In this document: positions 34,935 to 42,631 of the stretch, in pieces
Position numbering within the stretch: position 1 is the first letter of the stretch
How the letters are laid out: every line of letters begins with the position of its first letter
Origin: JAIROC01 sp031553535
GTDB lineage: Bacteria; Bacteroidota; Bacteroidia; Bacteroidales; WCHB1-69
Length of the DNA stretch: 64,000 bases
Reading direction: 5' to 3'
NCBI GenBank assembly: GCA_031553535.1
Contig: JAVBLM010000002.1
Coordinates: 92,561-156,560 of the forward strand
Translations under genes and position numbers: made by a program
The notes under the pieces: model-generated
The model's database searches: none
Told to the model about the DNA's origin: nothing
What the model saw: only the letters and a program-made list of their open reading frames with translations

Positions 34935-35681
34935 ATGAAATTATTAGAAGGAAAAACAGCTCTTATTACAGGAGCTTCACGTGGAATAGGAAAAGAAATT
35001 GCTGTTGTTTTTGCACAGCATGGGGCCAATATTGCATTTACCGATCTTCGGGAAGATGATAATGCAAAACAAGTGGAAGCCAACTTACAAGGATTTGGAG
35101 TAAAGGCAAAGTTTTATGTATCCGATGCTTCTTCCTTTTCTTCATCTGAAGAGACGGCAAAGAAAGTGATGGAAGATTTCGGAAGCATTGACATCTTGGT
35201 GAACAATGCAGGTATTACACGTGATAATCTTCTTCTACGTATGAGTGAAGATGATTTCGACTTGGTATTAAAAGTGAATTTGAAATCGGTTTTCAACTTA
35301 ACGAAGGCGGTACAGCCGTTTATGTTGAAACAGCGTAAAGGTTCGATTATCAATATGAGTTCTGTTGTTGGTTTGCAGGGGAATGCCGGACAGGCAAATT
35401 ATTCGGCTTCAAAGGCGGGGATGCTGGGCTTTACCAAATCTGTAGCCAAAGAATTAGGATCCAGGAATATTCGTTGCAATGCAATTGCTCCGGGCTTTAT
35501 TGAAACCGAAATGACCCATGCTCTTAATGAAGATATCCGGAATGCATGGATACAGAGTATACCATTACGTCGTGGCGGAAGCGCGATTGATGTGGCTGAA
35601 ACAGCAGTTTATTTAGCTTCTGACTTGTCTGCATATGTTACCGGCCAGGTGATTAGCTGTGACGGTGGAATGCATATGTAA
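34935..35681 (+). CDS. fabG: 3-oxoacyl-[acyl-carrier-protein] reductase
   Basis: Short-chain dehydrogenase of 248 residues that reduces beta-ketoacyl-ACP with NADPH in fatty-acid synthesis. The nucleotide site TGASRGIG is at residues 13-20, NNAGIT near 90-95, the catalytic Ser in NMSSVVG, and Tyr/Lys in YSASKAG. CNAIAPGFIETEMT and CDGGMHM close the protein as in FabG. It heads an apparent operon with the DUF4199 and GT2 genes (8- and 12-nt gaps). Other SDR functions cannot be fully excluded since no acp/fab genes adjoin. Confidence 0.92.
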   Translation: MKLLEGKTALITGASRGIGKEIAVVFAQHGANIAFTDLREDDNAKQVEANLQGFGVKAKFYVSDASSFSSSEETAKKVMEDFGSIDILVNNAGITRDNLLLRMSEDDFDLVLKVNLKSVFNLTKAVQPFMLKQRKGSIINMSSVVGLQGNAGQANYSASKAGMLGFTKSVAKELGSRNIRCNAIAPGFIETEMTHALNEDIRNAWIQSIPLRRGGSAIDVAETAVYLASDLSAYVTGQVISCDGGMHM

Positions 35682-35689
35682 TTTACCCG

Positions 35690-36244
35690 TTGATGCATAC
35701 TGTTATACTGAAAATAATATGTAAGTGGGGAATTATTGCAGCGATAGTAAATGGTGTCGCTCATGCTGTATCGAATTATATAGTAACAGATAATCAGATC
35801 CTTAAAAACGGTCTGGAAATTGGAAGTTTGTTGTTTTCCTTTTTCTGTATTTACAAAGCTGTTAAGGAATATCGATCTGCGTGTGATAAACGGGAACCTT
35901 TTTTGTTCTTACAGGGTTTGAAGGCAGGAATCGGAACCGTGTTGGTTTTTTGTACATTATTCTTGATTTATTCGGCCATTCTTTATAACTTTGCAGATAC
36001 GGATTTTCTGGATAATTACAAAGCTAAACAATCGGAATTTGTAAGAAATAGTGAAAGAACAAGTCAGGAAAAGGAAAAATCACTACAAATGATAGATGAA
36101 CTAACACTTAGTTCCTTTGTTCTTACAAATTTTATCCGAAGTGCGGTTTTTCCGGTAATGGCTGCGCTGTTTATTGCAGCAAGCATGCAACGGAAATATG
36201 TGGTTGAGGAAGAGCCGGCGGAAAATGAATTAACAAATCTTTAA
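35690..36244 (+). CDS. DUF4199-family membrane protein
   Basis: 184 residues with four predicted membrane segments (near 6-30, 43-62, 77-101 and 140-166), fitting DUF4199, a Bacteroidetes inner-membrane family. A charged loop rich in Glu/Lys (NSERTSQEKEKS) lies between segments 3 and 4. It sits directly before a polyprenyl-phosphate-type GT2, a pairing that suggests envelope glycan work, but the function is unknown. Confidence 0.8.
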   Translation: MMHTVILKIICKWGIIAAIVNGVAHAVSNYIVTDNQILKNGLEIGSLLFSFFCIYKAVKEYRSACDKREPFLFLQGLKAGIGTVLVFCTLFLIYSAILYNFADTDFLDNYKAKQSEFVRNSERTSQEKEKSLQMIDELTLSSFVLTNFIRSAVFPVMAALFIAASMQRKYVVEEEPAENELTNL

Positions 36245-36256
36245 TACGTAATTTTA

Positions 36257-37219
36257 ATGGATATATCAATCGTAATACCGTTGCTGAATGAGGAAGAGTC
36301 TCTTCCTGAATTGGCAGCGTGGATTCGTGAAGTTATGGAACAGCATGACTTTTCGTATGAAATTATATTTGTAGATGATGGCAGTACGGATAAATCCTGG
36401 TCTGTGATAGAGCAACTCCGTAAAGACAATCAGCATATTCAGGGAATTCGCTTCCAACGGAATTATGGGAAATCGGCGGCGTTAAATGTAGGTTTCGGGC
36501 AGGCTAAAGGTGATGTTGTTATTACTATGGATGCAGACCTGCAGGATTCACCTGATGAGATTCCGGAATTGTTCCACATGGTTAAAAAGGACGGTTATGA
36601 CCTTGTTTCCGGTTGGAAAAAGGTACGTTATGATTCCAAAATTGCAAAAAACATTCCTTCCAAGTTTTTTAACTGGACAACGAGACGAATGTCAAAAATC
36701 AACCTGCATGATTTTAATTGCGGGTTGAAAGCCTATAAAAACAATGTAGTAAAGTCCATTGAAGTATATGGAGAGATGCATCGTTATATTCCTGTAATTG
36801 CAAAGTGGGCAGGATATGGTAATATAGGAGAGAAAGTGGTGAAACATCAGAAAAGGAAATTCGGGACAACAAAATTCGGATGGAACCGGTTCATAAACGG
36901 GTACCTGGATTTGATTTCTATATCGTTTGTTTCCAAATTTGGTAAAAAGCCCATGCATTTTTTCGGACTGGGAGGAACCCTTTCTTTTTTAATCGGTTTT
37001 ATTATTACAATCTGGTTGATTGTGGAAAAATTAATACATTTGTCTACAGGAGCCGTTAATTATCGTCAGGTAACCGATCAACCCTTATTTTATCTTGCCT
37101 TATTGGCAATGATATTCGGATTGATGTTGTTTCTTGCGGGATTTTTGGGGGAAATGATTTCCCGTGTATCATCAGACAGGAATAAATATATTATCAGGGA
37201 AAAAACCGAAAAAGAATAA
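36257..37219 (+). CDS. Family 2 glycosyltransferase, DPM1/ArnC-like membrane type
   Basis: 320 residues. The N-terminal GT-A domain has SIVIPLLNEEESL, FVDDGSTDKS, the DxD-type MDADLQDSPDE and RNYGKSAALNVGF; the C-terminal part has two membrane segments (about 235-258 and 275-297). Such enzymes load a sugar onto undecaprenyl-phosphate for transfer on the outer face of the membrane. ArnT/PMT-type enzymes, like the one encoded at 10969, use these donors, so a functional link is possible but speculative. Last gene of the fabG operon. Confidence 0.9.
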   Translation: MDISIVIPLLNEEESLPELAAWIREVMEQHDFSYEIIFVDDGSTDKSWSVIEQLRKDNQHIQGIRFQRNYGKSAALNVGFGQAKGDVVITMDADLQDSPDEIPELFHMVKKDGYDLVSGWKKVRYDSKIAKNIPSKFFNWTTRRMSKINLHDFNCGLKAYKNNVVKSIEVYGEMHRYIPVIAKWAGYGNIGEKVVKHQKRKFGTTKFGWNRFINGYLDLISISFVSKFGKKPMHFFGLGGTLSFLIGFIITIWLIVEKLIHLSTGAVNYRQVTDQPLFYLALLAMIFGLMLFLAGFLGEMISRVSSDRNKYIIREKTEKE

Positions 37220-37328
37220 TGTTCGGTTTATATAGAATAATTTAAGATTGAATTTACAATATCATATGAGTGTATGCTGTATATACGATATTGGAACAAC
37301 TAATCCACCATCAACAACTAAAAACCGG

Positions 37329-37354
37329 GGATAGTGCAAAAGCTATCCTTTTTT
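37329..37354 (+). terminator. Rho-independent terminator after the GT2 operon
   Basis: GGATAG / CTATCC stem with an 8-nt loop followed by TTTTTT. Confidence 0.75.
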
Positions 37355-37355
37355 G

Positions 37356-37660
37356 TTTATATAGGAACTTATTGTAACGTAGATTCAGGATATAAATTCA
37401 AAGATTTTAACACATCAATAGTACCCTGAGCTTAATGTGCATTTTGCAGATGTGTGTCTCACAAATGTCCATGTGCGAATTTCATAAATAGGAGGCATCT
37501 TCAGGAAATAATTCATAGCTTAAATTATGATTAGATGCAGAAATAGACGTGCTTGTGCCTTTTGCCTTTTAACGAAGCCTGCAAGGTTTATAGGGCAATA
37601 AAAAAGAAAGGTGGATATGACAGGAAAAACACTATTGTGCTGTTTGTTGTTTACCTTTTG
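37356..37660. other. Intergenic stretch upstream of tRNA-Gln 3' end
   Basis: About 300 bp with no gene or clear repeat that I can support. Confidence 0.5.
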
Positions 37661-37731
37661 TTGCCCTGCTAGGATTCGAACCCAGACATACAGAACCAGA
37701 ATCTGCGGTGCTACCATTACACAACAGGGCA
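37661..37731 (-). tRNA. tRNA-Gln (anticodon CUG)
   Basis: The minus strand folds into a full cloverleaf: acceptor TGCCCTG / CAGGGCA with discriminator A, D arm around GTGTAATGGTAGCAC, anticodon stem GCAGA / TCTGT with loop TTCTGGT (anticodon CTG at 37699-37697), and T arm CTGGG-TTCGAAT-CCTAG. CCA is not encoded. Confidence 0.95.
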
Positions 37732-37856
37732 TTTTCCGGATGCAAAGGTAGCAAAATAATAGTTTAGATATAGGCTTTTGTTAATTTTTTTTCTTTGTAA
37801 AAATAATTTGAATATTCTCTTTGGAATACCTCATCAAAATGATTCTATAAAAGATG

Positions 37857-37864
37857 TATCTTTG
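37857..37864 (+). promoter_or_regulatory. -7 box for gpsA
   Basis: TATCTTTG; it lies downstream of the first possible ATG (37854), which supports the gpsA start at 37887. Confidence 0.5.
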
Positions 37865-37886
37865 CACATTATTTACATTGAGAGAT

Positions 37887-38891
37887 ATGGACTATTTTAA
37901 ACATAAGGTAGCTGTTATTGGGGGAGGAAGCTGGGCTACCGCAATTGTGAAGATTCTAACTACGAATTTATCAACTGTATATTGGTGGGTAAGAGAACCG
38001 GAAATAGAAGAGGGTATAAAAACCAAAGGCAGGAATCCTCTTTATTTAAGTTCTGTCCTGTTAAACAATAAACGGATACGGATATCTACCGATTTGGTGA
38101 GTGTTATTTCAAAGGCGGATACATTAGTATTAGTTACCCCTTCGGCTTTTGTTTATTCTACCTTGTCTGCCTTGACAGAAAAACATTTTCATAAGAAGAA
38201 TGTGGTTTCTGCAATAAAAGGAATTGTTCCCGAGCGGATGGAGACAATTTCCTCTTATATTATAGGTACGTTTGGTGTTCCGATGGAGCAGTTTTGCGTT
38301 ATCAGCGGGCCCTCCCATGCAGAGGAAATCGCCTCGGAAAGATTGACATATCTTACTTCCGGATCTTCCAATTTAGAGTTTGCCAAATATGTAGCTGAGA
38401 TTTTTAGTACAAGCTTTGTAAAAGTACATACTTCTTCCGATATGCAAGGGATTGAATTCTCGATTGTCTTAAAGAATATTTATGCTCTGGCAGGAGGAAT
38501 TATACGGGGTACAGGTGCCGGTGATAATCTTATAGCGGTATTCAATACGAATTGCCTCAACGAAATGGTTCACTTTATAGAAACTATTTTTCCTGATAAG
38601 AACAGGAATATATATTCAGCCCCCTATCTGGGAGACTTTTTAGTTACGGCTTATTCTCAATTTAGCCGTAATCGTTCTTTCGGGCTTATGATTGGTCAGG
38701 GGTATTCTGTCCGTACAGCCCAGTTAGAAATGAAGATGGTTGCGGAAGGATTCCATGCAATTCGTTGTATCCATGAATTGAATATAAATTATAAAGTAGA
38801 TATTCCTATCCTGGAAACTGTTTACAAGATATTATACGAAAATGCACCATTGAAGTTCGAAACCCAGAAGTTGTTGGAATTATTGAAGTGA
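37887..38891 (+). CDS. gpsA: Glycerol-3-phosphate dehydrogenase [NAD(P)+]
   Basis: 334 residues from the ATG at 37887 (MDYFKHKVAVIGGGSW). Reduces dihydroxyacetone phosphate to sn-glycerol-3-phosphate for phospholipid synthesis. The nucleotide site VIGGGSWATAI is near residue 8, SAIKGIVPE near 109, SGPSHAEEI near 137, and the catalytic Lys in VLKNIYALAGGIIRG near 200. The start is set by the -7 box between the two in-frame ATGs. A patatin-like lipase follows 89 nt later. Confidence 0.94.
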   Translation: MDYFKHKVAVIGGGSWATAIVKILTTNLSTVYWWVREPEIEEGIKTKGRNPLYLSSVLLNNKRIRISTDLVSVISKADTLVLVTPSAFVYSTLSALTEKHFHKKNVVSAIKGIVPERMETISSYIIGTFGVPMEQFCVISGPSHAEEIASERLTYLTSGSSNLEFAKYVAEIFSTSFVKVHTSSDMQGIEFSIVLKNIYALAGGIIRGTGAGDNLIAVFNTNCLNEMVHFIETIFPDKNRNIYSAPYLGDFLVTAYSQFSRNRSFGLMIGQGYSVRTAQLEMKMVAEGFHAIRCIHELNINYKVDIPILETVYKILYENAPLKFETQKLLELLK

Positions 38892-38980
38892 TCCGGTTGC
38901 ATTTAGTTTCTTATAGTAAAATGATTGGTGTTGATTATAATATAAGATTGATTCTTTAGAATTTGAGATGTTCTGCTATA

Positions 38981-39772
38981 ATGATAAACAAGAAATATAA
39001 TATAGGATATGCTTTGAGTGGAGGAGGTGCGAGAGCTTTTGCGCATTTGGGGGCGATTCAAGTCTTAATAGATAATGATATTAAACCGGATGTTATTTCC
39101 GGGGTAAGTGCAGGAGCATTAGCGGGTGCTTTTATTGCTGATGGCTTTGAGCCTGCCGAGATTATGGACATTTTTGGTAAAATGAAGTTCAGAGAATTTA
39201 CGGAATTCACGATTCCTTATTCCGGAATTTCCAAAACTACCCGTTTACAAGCGTTTCTTAAAAAACATCTTAAGGCTAAAAGATTCGAAGACCTGAATAT
39301 TCCCTTGATTGTTGTTGCTACCGATTTTGATAAAGGGAAAACAGTTCATTTCTCGGAAGGTTTCTTATATGAGCCGGTGGCTGCTTCTTGTTCGTTTCCT
39401 GTGGTTTTTGCTCCGACGGTCATCAATGAAGTGAATTATATAGACGGAGGATTATTTAAAAATTTTCCGGTTTCATCTATACGGAAGCAATGTAAAAACG
39501 TTATTGGGATCAATGTTAGCCCACTGGCGCCGGAGTATGCAAAAGATAACCTAATCGGTGTGATTGAAAAATGTATTCACTATGTATTGGATGCGACAAC
39601 GGTGAATGATGTGCCTTTATGTGATATTCTTATAAGTCCGACGGAAGTAAGTAAATATTCTATCTTTGATGTAAAACTGTCGAAGGAGATTTTTGATCTG
39701 GGATATAACGAAGCGCTAAAGGTTATAGCTGATAATAAGAAGGTTTTGAGGAAAAAGCGGATTCTATCCTAA
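38981..39772 (+). CDS. Patatin-like phospholipase
   Basis: 263 residues from the ATG at 38981 (MINKKYNIGYALSGGG). Catalytic dyad motifs are clear: the oxyanion loop SGGGARAFAHLGA, the nucleophile in GVSAG (GxSxG), and the Asp in YIDGGLFKNFPV (DGG). Cytoplasmic, no signal peptide. Acts on phospholipid or acyl esters; physiological substrate unknown. Placed between gpsA and thioredoxin. Confidence 0.92.
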   Translation: MINKKYNIGYALSGGGARAFAHLGAIQVLIDNDIKPDVISGVSAGALAGAFIADGFEPAEIMDIFGKMKFREFTEFTIPYSGISKTTRLQAFLKKHLKAKRFEDLNIPLIVVATDFDKGKTVHFSEGFLYEPVAASCSFPVVFAPTVINEVNYIDGGLFKNFPVSSIRKQCKNVIGINVSPLAPEYAKDNLIGVIEKCIHYVLDATTVNDVPLCDILISPTEVSKYSIFDVKLSKEIFDLGYNEALKVIADNKKVLRKKRILS

Positions 39773-39779
39773 AATTTTT

Positions 39780-39787
39780 TAGCTTTG
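39780..39787 (+). promoter_or_regulatory. -7 box for the thioredoxin gene
   Basis: TAGCTTTG (TAnnTTTG) about 60 nt before the chosen ATG at 39849. Confidence 0.4.
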
Positions 39788-39848
39788 TAAAACTTTTCCT
39801 GGAGTGGAGTGTTACATTTCTGTATTTAATAACTTATATTGGTATAAA

Positions 39849-40148
39849 ATGGATACTTTTAATGAAATCATAAATGGAGATAAACCGGTTCTGGTTGATT
39901 TTTTTGCAACATGGTGTGGCCCGTGTAAGGCGATGAGCCCTGTGATTGAGTCTCTCGCAAAAGAACTGGAAGGAAAGGTTCGTGTTTTGAAAATAGATAT
40001 TGATAAAAATCAGGTTGTAGCAGCTAAATATCAAATACAGGCTGTCCCGACATTTGTTGTCTTTAAGAAAGGGGAGGTTGTTTGGCGAAATACAGGGGGA
40101 ATGGACAAAAATGTACTGTCACAACAAGTGAAGAGTTTTATTGATTAG
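39849..40148 (+). CDS. trxA: Thioredoxin
   Basis: 99 residues from the ATG at 39849 (MDTFNEIING). Redox-active WCGPCK motif near residue 20, then the cis-Pro loop in IQAVPTFVVF and the GGMDK end. Cytoplasmic general disulfide reductase. The upstream GTG at 39804 would add 15 residues that are not conserved in thioredoxins. It has its own -7 box. Confidence 0.94.
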   Translation: MDTFNEIINGDKPVLVDFFATWCGPCKAMSPVIESLAKELEGKVRVLKIDIDKNQVVAAKYQIQAVPTFVVFKKGEVVWRNTGGMDKNVLSQQVKSFID

Positions 40149-40313
40149 GCCGGGATCTTGGTTTTTTTGTTATTCTTGTTTGTATTGACTTATACATTTT
40201 GTCAATAGTTTTGTGTTGTTGAGCAGTTCTTGCCTCAAAAGTAAATCAACTTTTTTTATTATACTTATTTCTTTCGCTTGTAGATGAGCAATCACCCATA
40301 AATAATAATTGTA

Positions 40314-40321
40314 TACCTTTG
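40314..40321 (+). promoter_or_regulatory. -7 box for the alkyltransferase-like gene
   Basis: TACCTTTG about 20 nt before the ATG at 40341. Confidence 0.45.
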
Positions 40322-40340
40322 TAATGAAAAATTGCAGATT

Positions 40341-40679
40341 ATGGATAGGAAGGACAAGGAGATGTTTGCACGGGCAGTCCGTGAAATTGTAGGGACGATT
40401 CCTTTTGGACATGCAACCAGCTATGCTGCAATTGCCAAATCAATAGGTCATCCCAATATGTCCAGAATGGTAGGGCGTGTTATGAGCAATCTGGAAGATG
40501 CCGGGATTCCGGCTCATCGTGTTGTAAACAGCCAGGGAATATTATCCGGAAGAGCAGCATTTGGGGATTCCAATCAAATGCAGAAATTGCTCGAGAAAGA
40601 GGGAATCACAGTCGTTAATAATAGGATAAAGAACTGGAAGGTTGTCTTTTGGGATCCTTTACAAGAGATAAAGTTATAG
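40341..40679 (+). CDS. Alkyltransferase-like (ATL) DNA-repair protein, MGMT fold
   Basis: 112 residues from the ATG at 40341 (MDRKDKEMFARAV). The MGMT C-terminal domain is complete: VREIVGTIPFGHATSYAAIAKSIGHPNMSRMVGRVMSNL with the helix-turn-helix Arg finger, then IPAHRVVNSQG, where the reactive Cys of the usual PCHRV is Ala. ATL proteins bind O6-alkylguanine without repairing it and hand the lesion to nucleotide excision repair; uvrC is elsewhere in this window. The start at 40341 is chosen over the TTG at 40332. Confidence 0.9.
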   Translation: MDRKDKEMFARAVREIVGTIPFGHATSYAAIAKSIGHPNMSRMVGRVMSNLEDAGIPAHRVVNSQGILSGRAAFGDSNQMQKLLEKEGITVVNNRIKNWKVVFWDPLQEIKL

Positions 40680-40694
40680 CTTTTATTGTATAGA

Positions 40695-41090
40695 CTACAT
40701 AAACTCTTGTACTTGCCAACCGGTAGCATTTTTTATCAGATGTAATCGTTCGGATTGTAAAGTTTTTCCGTCTTTTATATACTCGTATTGTACCGTTGCT
40801 TTTGTGTCTTTTATCTCGATACCCATGATTTTTACTTCTATGTTTTCAAGGTCTTTCCGTGCCCTTTCCCGTTCTTGTGGCGTCCAGCTATCGATTATTT
40901 CCTGTTGTGCGTCTAAGAACTGTATGGCAGATTCGTCCCCGAACTTTTTTGCGTCATTCAGACGGTAATCTACAAGGGCTTTCAAGTAATGGGCAGCCAC
41001 ATTGCTGATTTCTTTCTTTTGAGAACATGCCGTTCCGACAAACAAAAGCAACAAGCAGGATATGAGCAATTTGTGTTTTGTGTTATTCAT
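40695..41090 (-). CDS. Small lipoprotein with NTF2-like/DUF4878-type fold
   Basis: 131 residues. The leader KHKLLISCLLLLFVGTACSQ ends in a lipobox with Cys. The mature part (helical NVAAHYLKALVDYRLNDAKKFG, then strands KIMGIEIKDTKATVQYEYI and a final WQVQEF) fits a small cone-shaped NTF2-like domain such as DUF4878. The function is unknown. Convergent with the ATL gene (15-nt gap). Confidence 0.75.
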   Translation of the reverse strand: MNNTKHKLLISCLLLLFVGTACSQKKEISNVAAHYLKALVDYRLNDAKKFGDESAIQFLDAQQEIIDSWTPQERERARKDLENIEVKIMGIEIKDTKATVQYEYIKDGKTLQSERLHLIKNATGWQVQEFM

Positions 41091-41442
41091 ATATTTTCGA
41101 TTTTTGGTAAAAGGGGTTTTATGATGTGATTCATTTCTAATAAGAAACTGTAATGTTTTTCAAATGATTGATTGTTTCTATGATTTTTGAAATATACGTT
41201 TAACAAACGAATGTCAAAATTGTTTAAATATACCTATGCTAAATTTGTAGAAACTAAAAGCAGCCGGAATAATTTAAGGCAACAAGCAATTAATAATGTG
41301 GTTCCTTGTGTTTTTGTGATTGAAAAACCATGAAAATCTGTGAGATCAGCGGAAAAACAACCTTAAAATCATCAGACATTGAATTGAACGATAGTGAATT
41401 CATTCAATGAAGTAAAATATGACACTCGAATTAATTTTTTTA
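41091..41442. other. Intergenic stretch upstream of the type E array
   Basis: AT-rich, no gene seen. The start of the lipoprotein gene and the array border it. Confidence 0.5.
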
Positions 41443-41795
41443 AATCTTCAAACGAAAGTGTAAACGTTTTCAGGTCTTCCTGAAATCTCCAAACAAGAGT
41501 GTAAAATGATTTCAGACTTTCCTGAAATCTCCAAACGAGAGTGTAAAATGCTTTCAGGTTTTCCTGAAATCTTCAAACAAGAGTGTAAAACGTTTTCAGG
41601 TCTTCCTGAAATCTCCAAACGAGAGTGTAAAATGCTTTCAGGTTTTCCTGAAATCTTCAAACAAGAGTGTAAAACGTTTTCAGGTCTTCCTGAAATCTCC
41701 AAACGAGAGTGTAAAATGTTTTCAGGCTTTCCTGAAATCTCCAAACAAGAGTGTAAAATGCTTTCCGGAACTTCGGAAAGCTCCATGCAATAATG
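41443..41795. repeat. 42-bp tandem palindromic array, 8 units (type E)
   Basis: Cores start at 41468, 41510, 41552, 41594, 41636, 41678, 41720 and 41762, exactly 42 bp apart. The core TTTCAGGTCTTCCTGAAA has 7-bp arms and a 4-nt loop; the segment after it reads TCTCCAAACAAGAGTGTAAA. Two subtypes alternate in the middle (GTCTTCC..CTCC and GTTTTCC..CTTC), suggesting amplification of a dimer. The final unit switches to TTTCCGGAACTTCGGAAA and ends CTCCATGCAA. The same unit type recurs inverted at 51812. Confidence 0.93.
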
Positions 41796-42575
41796 AAAGG
41801 GACTTTGGTCAAAAAGAAATTAGGGAAAACTGCTGTTTTTTTATATCAAAAACAATAGCGGAAGGAATAATCCATTAATGGTTACCGGATGGAAAATGAA
41901 TAAATACATGCAGGCGAATCTGAAAATCATACACTACCTGTTCGTTTGCTTTTAAATAAAATCTATGCATTAGAAAACCTTCAATATTATTCTTTTATTA
42001 TCATCTTATTACGATAACTTTAAACGGGTTCATGTATAAATTATTGTTTTTTCTTAATGCCGGAATTACATGTTTTTGATTTATTAAATATTTCGTTTCC
42101 GGTCATTGTTTGACAATACGAATAATTAACATATATTATATATATAATTTTGAATCCCCCAATATAAATATTTAATTATATTAATTTGATTATAAATAAT
42201 ATAATTCACATATGGAAGCATGACGGTTTTTAATTGAAAAAGATATTTCATCTATATTAAATATTATTATGATTTTTGTTGTTTTTTGTTTTTTATAAAA
42301 AGTATAATTGGGTATAATTTATGTATTAAAATAGTGATTTTGAATATTTTTTGTTTATTTTAAATAGCCCCTCATGGAATATGGTATCTTTTATTGTTTT
42401 GAAACATAACCGATTAATTTTTAGAAGAAATCCTGGACGAAAAGAAATGGGAAAAATTATTATTGGTGATTATATGGAAAAGACATTTTATTTATTCTTA
42501 GAAAGAATCAGACAAATGAATTTTCTTCTTTAATATAGAATATTAATCTTTTTTAAATAAAATCTTTTGTTTTGT
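41796..42575. other. Very AT-rich leader region of the giant adhesin gene
   Basis: About 780 bp without a gene I can support. A 60-codon frame at 42351 looks random. TATAAAT-rich runs are frequent; a regulatory role in expression of the giant gene is possible. Confidence 0.5.
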
Positions 42576-42608
42576 TTTGTAAATATATAGCTAAATTTTG
42601 TAATTTTG
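42576..42608 (+). promoter_or_regulatory. Promoter of the giant adhesin gene
   Basis: TTTG at 42576-42579 and TAATTTTG at 42601-42608 match the -33/-7 consensus with a 21-bp spacer; transcription would start about 18 nt before the ATG at 42632. Confidence 0.6.
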
Positions 42609-42631
42609 CACGTTTATTATATAAATTGTAT

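Noticed and set aside
41448..41793. Repeat proteins encoded in the arrays (also at 2341-2880, 8857-9236, 14679-15162, 31447-31815, 63443-63807)
   Set aside because: Open frames exist on both strands only because the unit length is a multiple of three; no start signals, no codon bias and frame-breaking deletions in one array.
42351..42533. Small protein upstream of the giant gene
   Set aside because: 60 codons in very AT-rich DNA with no signal, motif or promoter; more likely part of the leader region.
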